A DNA stretch of 64,000 nt from Bacillota bacterium (GTDB lineage Bacteria; Bacillota; Clostridia; Oscillospirales; Acutalibacteraceae): positions 47,887 to 111,886 of the forward strand of contig JAEZGM010000007.1 in assembly GCA_023416955.1 (NCBI GenBank), written 5' to 3'. The notes beneath the pieces were generated by a model, which saw nothing but the letters and a program-made list of their open reading frames with translations, had not been told where the DNA came from and searched no databases. Below are positions 49,511 to 56,804 of this stretch, one piece after another. A program made the translations under genes and the position numbers. Position 1 is the first letter of the stretch. Every line of letters begins with the position of its first letter.

Positions 49511-50512
49511 TCACTGCAGGCTGTTGCCCACTATGATGCCGCCTTTCGCAAGGTTTGCATCGTGCTCCTCCAGTGTTTTTGCGTAATAGTAGTTTCCGCT
49601 TTTGTCCGCGCAGAAGTAGTAGTAATCGGTATCGGCGGGATTTGCGGCCGCTTTCAGCGCGTTGGCTCCCGGGTTACAAATTGGGCCTGCAGGCAATGCC
49701 GCGCATTTATATGTATTATAATAAGAATTGTACCGGTTAATATCTCCGGTCAGGTTCGGCTTCACATAATTTTCAATATAATTAATGGTTGGGTCGGCCT
49801 GAAGCTTCATTCCTGCTTTCAGCCGGTTATGGAACACAGAGGATATTTTTGCCAGTTCATTGACATTGCCGCTTTCCTTTTCTATAATCGAAGCAAGTGT
49901 TACAATCTGATCGGTTGTCATGCCGGAGTAGCTGTATTTGCTGCCAATGCTGCTCTGTGCGCCGCGCAGCATCTTTCCCAGCGCGTCCTGCGGCTTCATA
50001 TTGGTATAAAAATCGTAGGTGTTGGGGAAAAGATAGCCTTCCAGCTTATAGCAGCGGTTTGGATTGCTCGCCAGATTGCCAATCAGGGAGTAATAGCTGA
50101 AGTCGTAGGAGTTGGCAGCTTTCAAAAGGTCGGCTTTTTTACATATGCCCTTGGCTTCCAGACGGTCGCCGATCTGTGAAAGCGTAAAGCCTTCGGGAAT
50201 CACTACACGGACTGTTTGCGGCTGTTCGGGCTGTGAAGAGACTGCTGCGCTTGAAGAAGAGGGCGAAGCCGGGCTGCTCGATGTTTTCGAAGCACTTCCG
50301 GCGGAGGATTCAGCACGGGAAGAACTGCTGATCACTGCGGAAGAGGATTCCTGAGAGGAGGAAGCCCCCGTACTGTCTGTGCTTGACGGGGCGGAGGTGC
50401 TTTCTGAGGAAATGGCTGTACTGCTGCTTCCTACCGTTTTGCCTTGAAAGGCGGAGCAGCCGGCAAGAGAAATCAGCAGCACCGCTGTAAACGGCAATAA
50501 ATATTTTTTCAT
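49511..50512 (-). CDS. mltG: Endolytic murein transglycosylase MltG (YceG-like)
   Basis: A 333-residue lipoprotein. The signal ends LISLAGC. A Ser/Thr-rich linker of about 80 residues follows, then the LysM-like and YceG domains (VRVVIPEGFTLSQIGDRLEAKGI ... LEGYLFPNTYDF ... LASIIEKESGN with the catalytic Glu ... FHNRLKAGMKLQADPTINY). It cleaves nascent peptidoglycan strands. The ATG at 50512 is preferred to one six bases upstream because GAGG is better spaced. Confidence 0.92.
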   Translation of the reverse strand: MKKYLLPFTAVLLISLAGCSAFQGKTVGSSSTAISSESTSAPSSTDSTGASSSQESSSAVISSSSRAESSAGSASKTSSSPASPSSSSAAVSSQPEQPQTVRVVIPEGFTLSQIGDRLEAKGICKKADLLKAANSYDFSYYSLIGNLASNPNRCYKLEGYLFPNTYDFYTNMKPQDALGKMLRGAQSSIGSKYSYSGMTTDQIVTLASIIEKESGNVNELAKISSVFHNRLKAGMKLQADPTINYIENYVKPNLTGDINRYNSYYNTYKCAALPAGPICNPGANALKAAANPADTDYYYFCADKSGNYYYAKTLEEHDANLAKGGIIVGNSLQ

Positions 50513-50684
50513 AAACATACCTCGCTATAGTCTAAATCTATTAATTAATTTATTATAAGATAAGTTTATCTTACACCCAGCGTACGGCTTGTCAAGAGAA
50601 ATGCCGTATTTTGGCGATAATACACACAATAGGCCGTAATCAATGGAAAATACATAGTAACTCATGCTTTTTGGAGGAAATCAT

Positions 50685-51482
50685 ATGAATTTCAATTTTC
50701 AGAATGTGCTGGAGCAGTTTACAAAATGGCTGGAGGGTGCCTTGCCGGGAATTATCGGCGGTCTGATCATTTTCGGGATCGGCTGGTGGCTCAGCAATGT
50801 GCTGCTGAAGCTGACCCGACGAGCGATGCTGCGCGGTCACGCTGATACGGGCGTGATCAGTTTTCTGTGCTCTTTGCTGAAGTTTGTCCTTCGAATGATC
50901 GTTATTTTAATTGCCGCTTCCCAGATGGGCATGAATATGGGTTCCATAGTCGCGGCGCTGGGCGCGGCAGGGGTGACGCTCGGCCTTGCGATGAAAGACA
51001 GCCTTACGAATATTTCCGGGGGCGCGCAGATTGTATTTACTCACCCGTTTCGCGGCGGTGATTATATTGCCGTACAGGACGTAGAGGGTACTGTCGAACG
51101 CATTGAAATCATGTTTACGACCCTGCGCACCTACGATAATAAAGAGGTCGTGATTCCAAACTCCAAAATGATCAACAGTGTTGTCACGAATTACTCTGCG
51201 CTGGGCACCAGAAGGCTCGATTTGAATTATCTGATTGGCTATGATAAGAATCTTGGCGAAGCAAAGCAGATTCTGAGCAATTTGGTGCAGGCGAATTCAA
51301 AAGTACTGAAAGAGCCCGAGCCGCAGATTGTCGTCGGGGAACACCGGATTAACGGGGTGCAGGTCGGTGTAAAAGTCTGGTGTAATACAGGGGACTATTG
51401 GTCGCTTTATTCCGAATTTCAGGAACAGGCGAAAGACGCGTTTGCCGGGGCGGGCTACTATCGCAGTTCCTTACAGTCCTGA
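50685..51482 (+). CDS. mscS: Small-conductance mechanosensitive channel MscS
   Basis: A 265-residue pore protein that releases solutes on osmotic downshock. Three N-terminal helices (residues about 20-90) are followed by GAAGVTLGLAMKDSLTNISGGAQIVFTHPFRGGDYI, the TM3 and beta-domain signature. VVIPNSKMINSVVTNYS and a C-terminal alpha/beta domain follow. The ATG at 50685 follows GGAGG. A single-gene unit. Confidence 0.93.
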   Translation: MNFNFQNVLEQFTKWLEGALPGIIGGLIIFGIGWWLSNVLLKLTRRAMLRGHADTGVISFLCSLLKFVLRMIVILIAASQMGMNMGSIVAALGAAGVTLGLAMKDSLTNISGGAQIVFTHPFRGGDYIAVQDVEGTVERIEIMFTTLRTYDNKEVVIPNSKMINSVVTNYSALGTRRLDLNYLIGYDKNLGEAKQILSNLVQANSKVLKEPEPQIVVGEHRINGVQVGVKVWCNTGDYWSLYSEFQEQAKDAFAGAGYYRSSLQS

Positions 51483-51507
51483 CCGCCGCAGAGCGCGCAC
51501 AATAAAA

Positions 51508-51555
51508 ATGAGTGTGTTGCAAAATGGATGATCATCCATTTTGCAACACACTCAT
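51508..51555 (+). terminator. Terminator of mscS
   Basis: AATGAGTGTGTTGCAAAATG is followed by its reverse complement around ATGATCAT. This is the inner core AAAATG...CATTTT of the mosaic repeat family. The T-run is weak. Confidence 0.7.
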
Positions 51556-51599
51556 TATGGAACAGTTGCTTTTAGCTAAGTCAACAATCCACAAACAAT

Positions 51600-51645
51600 T
51601 GTTCCGGCTGAATTTGTATGATTGTCCACTGTGCAGCCGGAACTT
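51600..51645 (-). terminator. Terminator of trxA
   Basis: GTTCCGGCTG pairs with CAGCCGGAAC across a 25-nt loop and lies 24-69 nt after the trxA stop codon on the minus strand. Confidence 0.65.
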
Positions 51646-51668
51646 TTGTCTGTAACGTTTTCGGTCAA

Positions 51669-51980
51669 TCAGCCGATCATTGCAAGAATATCCTGTTTGC
51701 TGCGTACACCCACGGTGGACTGAGCGACAGAACCCTTTTTGAAAACGATCAGGGTCGGAATACTCATCACGTTGAATTGAGCCGCCAGATCCGGCTGCTC
51801 GTCCACATTGATTTTTCCGACGACAAAGCTTCCGTCAGATTCCTTCGCAATTTCATCGACGATCGGCGACACCATGCGGCACGGACCGCACCAGCTGGCC
51901 CAGAAGTCCACAAGGACGGTTTTATCCGAATTCAGTACTTCGGTGTTGAAATTATCTTCGGTAAGCGTTATAACTGACAT
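51669..51980 (-). CDS. trxA: Thioredoxin
   Basis: A 103-residue thioredoxin with DFWASWCGPCRMVSPIV (redox motif CGPC near residues 31-34) and the cis-proline in MSIPTLIVFKKG. The ATG at 51980 follows AAAGGGG; longer upstream codons do not belong to the fold. It supplies reducing power for disulfide exchange. A single-gene unit. Confidence 0.96.
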   Translation of the reverse strand: MSVITLTEDNFNTEVLNSDKTVLVDFWASWCGPCRMVSPIVDEIAKESDGSFVVGKINVDEQPDLAAQFNVMSIPTLIVFKKGSVAQSTVGVRSKQDILAMIG

Positions 51981-52174
51981 TTTTAATTTCCCCTTTAATT
52001 GCTTTGTTTGATTTAAAAGTAATTCTAGTATAACACACATTCTGCGATTGTATGTGGCAAAAGAGCCAACAGAATTATCTTTTCTTTTATTGACCCTATT
52101 ATATCGCATTCTATTGAATTTTGCAATACTTAAATAGATTTGCATGAAAAAGTGCATTTTATGGGTGGTTGCCA

Positions 52175-52226
52175 AACAAAGCTGGCGGGGAATAAATCCT
52201 GATTTATTCCCCGCCAGCTTCGTTGT
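52175..52226 (-). terminator. Terminator of the lipoprotein gene (mosaic family)
   Basis: AAGCTGGCGGGGAATAAAT pairs perfectly with ATTTATTCCCCGCCAGCTT around CCTG (52179-52220). A tail GTATATTTATC and ATTGTGTAACAGC lies between it and the gene end. Confidence 0.85.
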
Positions 52227-52262
52227 TAGTATATTTATCTATTGTGTAACAGCTGATTTTTA

Positions 52263-52661
52263 CTATATTTTAGAACCCAATACTTTATCCTGTTCCACTC
52301 CTGATACTGTCTGATCGGCATAGTAGCAGTAAATTGCTCCATTTTCCTTGCTGACAATAATCGGCGGGCCAAAAGCTCCCTCTTTACCTGAAATCTGGAA
52401 TTCATAATATTCTTCGTTTTGATACGCTAAAGTATCGTTGACCAGGTTAATACTGTAGTGGTTATAATCCAGACGGATTGTGTTCCTGATTGCGTTTAGC
52501 GCGTCTTTCTGGCTGAAATTCGGCATAGTCCCGGTTTGTACCACCGGTTGGACAGCTTGGGAAGCTCCGCTTTGCTGCACAGATGAAACGCTCTGACAGC
52601 CTGTTATGGTTGCGGAAAATACGGAAAAAAGGATCATTGCCGAAAATATTATTTTTTTCAT
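52263..52661 (-). CDS. Predicted lipoprotein, hypothetical
   Basis: A 132-residue secreted lipoprotein. The signal KKIIFSAMILFSVFSATITGC predicts lipidation at Cys 22. A Gln/Ser-rich linker is followed by a compact domain, DALNAIRNTIRLDYNHYSINLV ... EEYYEFQISGKEGAFGPPIIVSKENGAIYCYY. The beta-rich pattern resembles small PepSY-like domains, but I do not claim the family. A single-gene unit with GGAGG upstream. Confidence 0.7.
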   Translation of the reverse strand: MKKIIFSAMILFSVFSATITGCQSVSSVQQSGASQAVQPVVQTGTMPNFSQKDALNAIRNTIRLDYNHYSINLVNDTLAYQNEEYYEFQISGKEGAFGPPIIVSKENGAIYCYYADQTVSGVEQDKVLGSKI

Positions 52662-52859
52662 CTGTAAGCCTCCAATTTCAAATATTTTGTAATATCATGA
52701 TAGTCCGTGCGTAAAATAAAATCAATAAAAGCAACAGAACTGTAAGTGATTGCTACAAAACTGTAAACGTTGTTTTTTTAACAAGATAATTTCGCTTGAA
52801 AGATAAAGAATTCGTGTTATAATCTAAATGAATTTTATTCTGAAAGAGGTTTCATCATC

Positions 52860-53807
52860 ATGCAAATGAATAAAAGTAAGGTCGTTGTTGTGGGCGCCGG
52901 TGCAGTCGGTTCCGCAACAGCGTTTAGTTTAGTAACGCAGGGTGTCTGCGACGAGGTCGTTCTGACGGACATCAATCATGAAAAGGCCGTGGGAGAGGCG
53001 ATGGATCTGCGCCACGGAATCGAGTATCTGAACCGAAATGTGGAGGTACGCGCGGGCTCATATGAGGATTGCGGAAATGCCGATGTGATTGTCATTACCG
53101 CTTCCGTGCCCTATGTGCAGGGGCAAAATCGGCTTGATATGCTGGGCGCAAGCGCTAAAATTGCAAGAAGCATTGTGGAACCGATCATGAAAGCCGGATT
53201 TGACGGCATTTTTGTCATTGTTTCCAATCCGGTTGATATCATTTCCCACTATATCTGGGAGCTCTCCGGCCTGCCGAAAAATCAAATTATCGGTACGGGT
53301 ACGGCACTTGATACCGCGCGGCTGAAGTGCCTGATCGCCAATAAGATTGATGTGGATCCCCGCAGTGTGCACTGCGCGGTCATGGGTGAACACGGTGATT
53401 CTCAGATGGTCCCGTGGAGCTGTGTTACGGTCGGCGGCAAGAACTTTTTCAATATTATGGCGGATAATAAAGAACGCCTTGCCGGTGTAGACCTTGACGC
53501 AATGGTGAAAGAGACTGCCGCCGCCGGTTGGGAGGTTCTGAACCGTAAAGGGAATACCAGTTATGCCATAGCCACGACAGCGGTCGGTATTATTAAGGCA
53601 GTGCTGCAAAACGAAAATCAGGTCATTCCGGTTTCTACCCTGCTGAGCGGTGAATACGGGGAAGACGATGTGTTTGCGGGTGTACCGGCAATTCTGAACC
53701 GCAGCGGTGTCAAAGAAGTGGTTGAGCTTCGCATGATGGACGGAGAGCTGGATCAATTTAAGAAATCCGTTGCGCTCATACGCGAGTACAGCGATAAGCT
53801 GAAATAA
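52860..53807 (+). CDS. ldh: L-lactate dehydrogenase family protein, atypical specificity loop
   Basis: A 315-residue NAD-dependent 2-hydroxyacid dehydrogenase of the LDH/MDH fold. It has GAGAVGSATAFSLV (NAD), the active-site Arg in GQNRLD (R91), LDTARLK, and the catalytic His in GEHGDSQ. Where Bacillus LDH has QKPGETR and MDH has RKPG, this protein has Y85-V-Q-G-Q-N-R. The specificity residue is therefore neither Gln nor Arg, and the true substrate may be another 2-oxoacid. The start has GAAAGAGG upstream. Confidence 0.85.
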   Translation: MQMNKSKVVVVGAGAVGSATAFSLVTQGVCDEVVLTDINHEKAVGEAMDLRHGIEYLNRNVEVRAGSYEDCGNADVIVITASVPYVQGQNRLDMLGASAKIARSIVEPIMKAGFDGIFVIVSNPVDIISHYIWELSGLPKNQIIGTGTALDTARLKCLIANKIDVDPRSVHCAVMGEHGDSQMVPWSCVTVGGKNFFNIMADNKERLAGVDLDAMVKETAAAGWEVLNRKGNTSYAIATTAVGIIKAVLQNENQVIPVSTLLSGEYGEDDVFAGVPAILNRSGVKEVVELRMMDGELDQFKKSVALIREYSDKLK

Positions 53808-53888
53808 CAACAGGTTCAAACTGCCGTCCCGCGGCTGCGGGGCGGCAGTTTGCCTGACTATAAATGCAATCAGATTTGAGGAATGTAA

Positions 53889-55118
53889 ATGAAACAAGGC
53901 AGAGGATACCCTGTCGCCAGAGTAACCCGGAAGGCGGAAAACAGCATCCTGACCGGGCATCCATGGATTTATAACACAGAGGTCGTAAAAATTGAGGGAA
54001 CTTATGAAAACGGTGATCTGATCGACGTACTCAGCCCGCGGGGCAGTTACCTCGGCACCGGGTTCATCAACGACCACTCAAAAATCCGGATCCGAATTTT
54101 TTCACGCAACGCGAACGACCTGTTTGACGAAGCGTTTTTCGAACGCAGACTGCGGCACGCGTGGGAATACCGAAAAACCGTTATGGGCGGCGATATTTCC
54201 TGCTGCCGGATTATTTTCGGCGAAGCGGATCAGTTCCCCGGCCTTACGGTCGACCGGTTCAATAACATACTGGTGGCGCAGATTTTATCACTGGGCATTG
54301 AAAGAATCAAGCCGATGCTTTTTTCCCTGCTCTGCAAAATTCTGAAAGAAGACGGGCAAAACATCGAAGGCATATATGAGCGCAACGACGTCGGTATTCG
54401 TGGATTGGAGGGGATGGAGCAGTACAAGGCATTCTTCCCTGTGGAGGGGATGCCTGTTCCCGAATTCACGGAAACGACTATTGTTGAAAACGGCATCGAG
54501 TATCTGGTCGATTTTGAAAACGGACAGAAGACCGGGTTTTTTCTGGATCAGAAATATAATCGGCAGGCAGTCGCCAGAATCAGCCGGGGCAAACGTGTGC
54601 TGGACTGCTTTACGCACACCGGTTCCTTTGGACTGAATGCGGCAAAAGGCGGCGCGGAGCATGTCCACGCGGTGGATATTTCAGCGGAGGCGATCCAAAT
54701 GGCGCAGGAAAACGCCGCGCGCAATCACTTGGAAGATCGAATGAGCTTTGAAACCGCGAATGTGTTTGATTTTCTTGCCGGAATGCCCGCGACAAAGAAC
54801 AATTTGTACGATATGATCATTCTGGATCCTCCCGCGTTTACAAAATCGCGGAGTACGGTCGACGGCGCCATTCGCGGGTATAAGGAGATTAATCTGCGCG
54901 CCATGAAATTACTGCCGCGCGGCGGCTATCTTGCAACCTGCTCCTGTTCTCATTTCATGACGGAAGAGCTTTTCTGCAATATGCTTCACAGCGCGGCAGC
55001 AGACGCACAGGTGATGCTCCGCCAGGTGGAGGCTCGTCAGCAGGCTCCGGATCACCCGATTTTATGGAATGTTCCCGAAACTAATTATCTGAAATTCTAC
55101 ATTTTTCAGATTGTTTAA
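53889..55118 (+). CDS. Class I SAM-dependent rRNA methyltransferase (RlmI family)
   Basis: A 409-residue protein. An N-terminal PUA domain (ILTGHPWIYNTEVV, residues 20-90) is followed by an N-terminal extension and a Rossmann methyltransferase. The motifs are GQKTGFFLDQKYNRQAV, VLDCFTHTGSFGLNAAKGGA (motif I) and ILDPPAFTKSR (motif IV, DPPxF). Relatives make 5-methylcytosine in 23S rRNA; the target here is inferred. It lies 81 nt after the LDH gene with a weak dyad between. Confidence 0.9.
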   Translation: MKQGRGYPVARVTRKAENSILTGHPWIYNTEVVKIEGTYENGDLIDVLSPRGSYLGTGFINDHSKIRIRIFSRNANDLFDEAFFERRLRHAWEYRKTVMGGDISCCRIIFGEADQFPGLTVDRFNNILVAQILSLGIERIKPMLFSLLCKILKEDGQNIEGIYERNDVGIRGLEGMEQYKAFFPVEGMPVPEFTETTIVENGIEYLVDFENGQKTGFFLDQKYNRQAVARISRGKRVLDCFTHTGSFGLNAAKGGAEHVHAVDISAEAIQMAQENAARNHLEDRMSFETANVFDFLAGMPATKNNLYDMIILDPPAFTKSRSTVDGAIRGYKEINLRAMKLLPRGGYLATCSCSHFMTEELFCNMLHSAAADAQVMLRQVEARQQAPDHPILWNVPETNYLKFYIFQIV

Positions 55119-55124
55119 CTCTTG

Positions 55125-55168
55125 CCCTGCAAAAAGTGAGTAGCTCATTTTTTGCAGGGTCTATTTTA
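55125..55168 (+). terminator. Terminator after the rRNA methyltransferase gene
   Basis: CCCTGCAAAAAGTGAG pairs with CTCATTTTTTGCAGGG around TAG, followed by TCTATTTTA. It separates this gene from the metY leader. Confidence 0.85.
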
Positions 55169-55187
55169 TAAAAATGCATATTGACGC

Positions 55188-55216
55188 TTGACACTAATTT
55201 CGCTTCATGGTACTAT
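55188..55216 (+). promoter_or_regulatory. Promoter of the metY leader
   Basis: TTGACA (55188-55193), a 17-nt spacer and TACTAT (55211-55216). Transcription would begin near 55223, about 58 nt before the leader peptide start. A hairpin CGGATT/AATCCG (55225-55247) is near the 5' end. Confidence 0.75.
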
Positions 55217-55280
55217 ATCTTCAACGGATTTCATAAATATTAATCCGATATGATTGATAAGAATTGAAGGTGGAGACAAC

Positions 55281-55361
55281 ATGAAATCAGACCGCATTGT
55301 TTTAAAATGGCTTGACCGCCGCTCCCTGCATGAACGAATGTGTTGTCTCTGTTGCCTGTGA
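55281..55361 (+). CDS. Cys-rich leader peptide (26 aa) upstream of metY
   Basis: A 26-codon frame MKSDRIVLKWLDRRSLHERM ending in Cys-Cys-Leu-Cys-Cys-Leu then TGA. It begins ATG at 55281 with GGTGGAG at 8-10 nt upstream. Four Cys codons occur in the last six, at 55341-55346 and 55350-55355. It lies 48 nt before metY and downstream of a good promoter. The design resembles amino-acid-sensing leader peptides, such as the Cys-tract leaders described in mycobacteria; the homology is not claimed. Its codons contain an anti-Shine-Dalgarno arm for metY. Confidence 0.75.
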   Translation: MKSDRIVLKWLDRRSLHERMCCLCCL

Positions 55362-55400
55362 TATAACCTGTACAAATATAAAATAAACATGCAGAAGGAG
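55322..55400 (+). promoter_or_regulatory. Predicted SD-sequestering stem of metY
   Basis: CTCC-CTGCATG (55322-55332, within leader codons 14-18) is complementary to CATGCAG-AA-GGAG (55388-55400, ending in the metY AAGGAG site). That is 11 base pairs with a two-base bulge. If formed it would hide the metY ribosome binding site. A ribosome paused on the Cys codons just downstream would cover the first arm and free the site. Confidence 0.7.
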
Positions 55401-55409
55401 TAAACAATT

Positions 55410-56690
55410 ATGAGTGAGAGAACTTATCATTTTGAAACCATTCAGCTTCACGCGGGGCAGGAATCACCGGATCCTGTAACGGACGCGAGAGCCGTCCCAA
55501 TTTACCAGACCACTTCTTATGTGTTCAAAAATTCCGCGCAGGCGGCGGCGCGCTTCGGCCTGACGGAAGGCGGAAATGTTTACGGCAGGCTTATGAACCC
55601 GACTGAGGATGTATTTGAACAGCGCGTTGCGGCGCTGGAGGGTGGAGTTGCCGCACTGGCAACAGCTTCCGGTGCGGCCGCGGTTACATATGCTGTTCAG
55701 AACCTTGCGCACGCGGGCGACCACATCGTTTCCGCAACGACGATTTACGGCGGAACCTACAACCTTTTTGCGCATACATTCGCCGCGTTCGGCATTACCA
55801 CTACGTTTGTCGACCCCGATGAGGAAGGCAGCTTTGAAAAGGCGATTCAGCCGAACACAAAGCTTATTTTTATTGAAACGCTGGGCAACCCGAACTCCAG
55901 CCTGATTGATATTGAAGCGGTTGCGGAAATTGCCCACAAAAACGGGATTCCGCTGGTTGTTGACAGCACGTTCGCAACGCCGTATCTGCTGCGCCCGATT
56001 GAATACGGCGCGGATATTGTGATCCACTCCGCCACAAAGTTCATCGGTGGCCACGGCACCACGCTGGGCGGCGTGATTGTGGATTCTGGCAAATTCGACT
56101 GGGCGGCTTCCGGCAAGTTCCCGTGGCTGACCGAGCCGGACCCGAGCTATCACGGCATCAGTTTTACCAAAGATGTGGGTGCCGCCGCGTTTATCACTCG
56201 TGTCCGTGTGCTTTTGCTTCGTGATACCGGCGCAACCATCAGCCCGTTCAATTCATTCCTGCTGCTGCAGGGGCTTGAAACGCTATCCCTTCGTGTGGAA
56301 CGCCATGTTGAGAACGCGCTGAAGGTAGTCGAATTTTTGAAGAACCATCCAAAGGTGGAGCATGTAAATCACCCGTCCCTGCCTGACAGCCAGTATAACG
56401 CGCTTTATAAAAAATACTTCCCGAACGGCGCCGGTTCCATTTTTACTTTCGAGATTAAAGGTGGAGCAAAAGAAGCGCAGGACTTTATTGACCGTCTGAA
56501 AATTTTCTCGCTCCTCGCGAATGTGGCGGATGTGAAATCGCTTGTCATTCACCCGGCGAGCACCACCCACTCACAGATGACGGAGGAGGAATTGCTGGCG
56601 TCGGGTATTAAGCCAAACACTATCCGTCTTTCCATTGGTACCGAGCATATTGATGACCTGATTTATGACCTGGAGCAGGCGTTTGAATAA
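55410..56690 (+). CDS. metY: O-acetylhomoserine aminocarboxypropyltransferase (sulfhydrylase)
   Basis: A 426-residue PLP enzyme of the Cys/Met metabolism family, making homocysteine from O-acetylhomoserine and sulfide. It has TIQLHAGQESPDPVTDARAVPIYQTTSYVF, YGRLMNPTEDVFEQRVAALEGG and the PLP lysine in HSATKFIGGHGT. NTIRLSIGTEHIDDLIYDLEQA follows near the end. AAGGAG precedes the ATG, and the leader at 55223-55409 probably controls translation by cysteine supply. Length and motifs fit MetY. Confidence 0.94.
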   Translation: MSERTYHFETIQLHAGQESPDPVTDARAVPIYQTTSYVFKNSAQAAARFGLTEGGNVYGRLMNPTEDVFEQRVAALEGGVAALATASGAAAVTYAVQNLAHAGDHIVSATTIYGGTYNLFAHTFAAFGITTTFVDPDEEGSFEKAIQPNTKLIFIETLGNPNSSLIDIEAVAEIAHKNGIPLVVDSTFATPYLLRPIEYGADIVIHSATKFIGGHGTTLGGVIVDSGKFDWAASGKFPWLTEPDPSYHGISFTKDVGAAAFITRVRVLLLRDTGATISPFNSFLLLQGLETLSLRVERHVENALKVVEFLKNHPKVEHVNHPSLPDSQYNALYKKYFPNGAGSIFTFEIKGGAKEAQDFIDRLKIFSLLANVADVKSLVIHPASTTHSQMTEEELLASGIKPNTIRLSIGTEHIDDLIYDLEQAFE

Positions 56691-56708
56691 AAAATAATTC
56701 ATCAAAAA

Positions 56709-56785
56709 GATGGCGTTGCAAAATGAGCTTTCATTCATTTTGCAACGCCATCTTTAGGTTGGTATACTTTTTCATTGTGCAACAG
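56709..56785. terminator. Terminator of metY within a mosaic repeat
   Basis: GATGGCGTTGCAAAATGA pairs with TCATTTTGCAACGCCATC (56709-56752), followed by TTTAGG. The tail TTTTTCATTGTGCAACAG follows at 56769-56786. It lies between convergent metY and the P-type ATPase. Confidence 0.88.
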
Positions 56786-56804
56786 TTTTTTAACTTTAAG
56801 AATT

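Noticed and set aside
53058..54077. A 339-codon open frame on the minus strand
   Set aside because: It is antisense to the LDH-family gene and the start of the rRNA methyltransferase gene, both well supported. The translation is His- and Arg-rich with no domain.
55223..55409. A SAM (S-box) riboswitch or T-box before metY
   Set aside because: No S-box core and no T-box TGG-N-ACC motif is present; the Cys leader peptide and pairing explain the region better.
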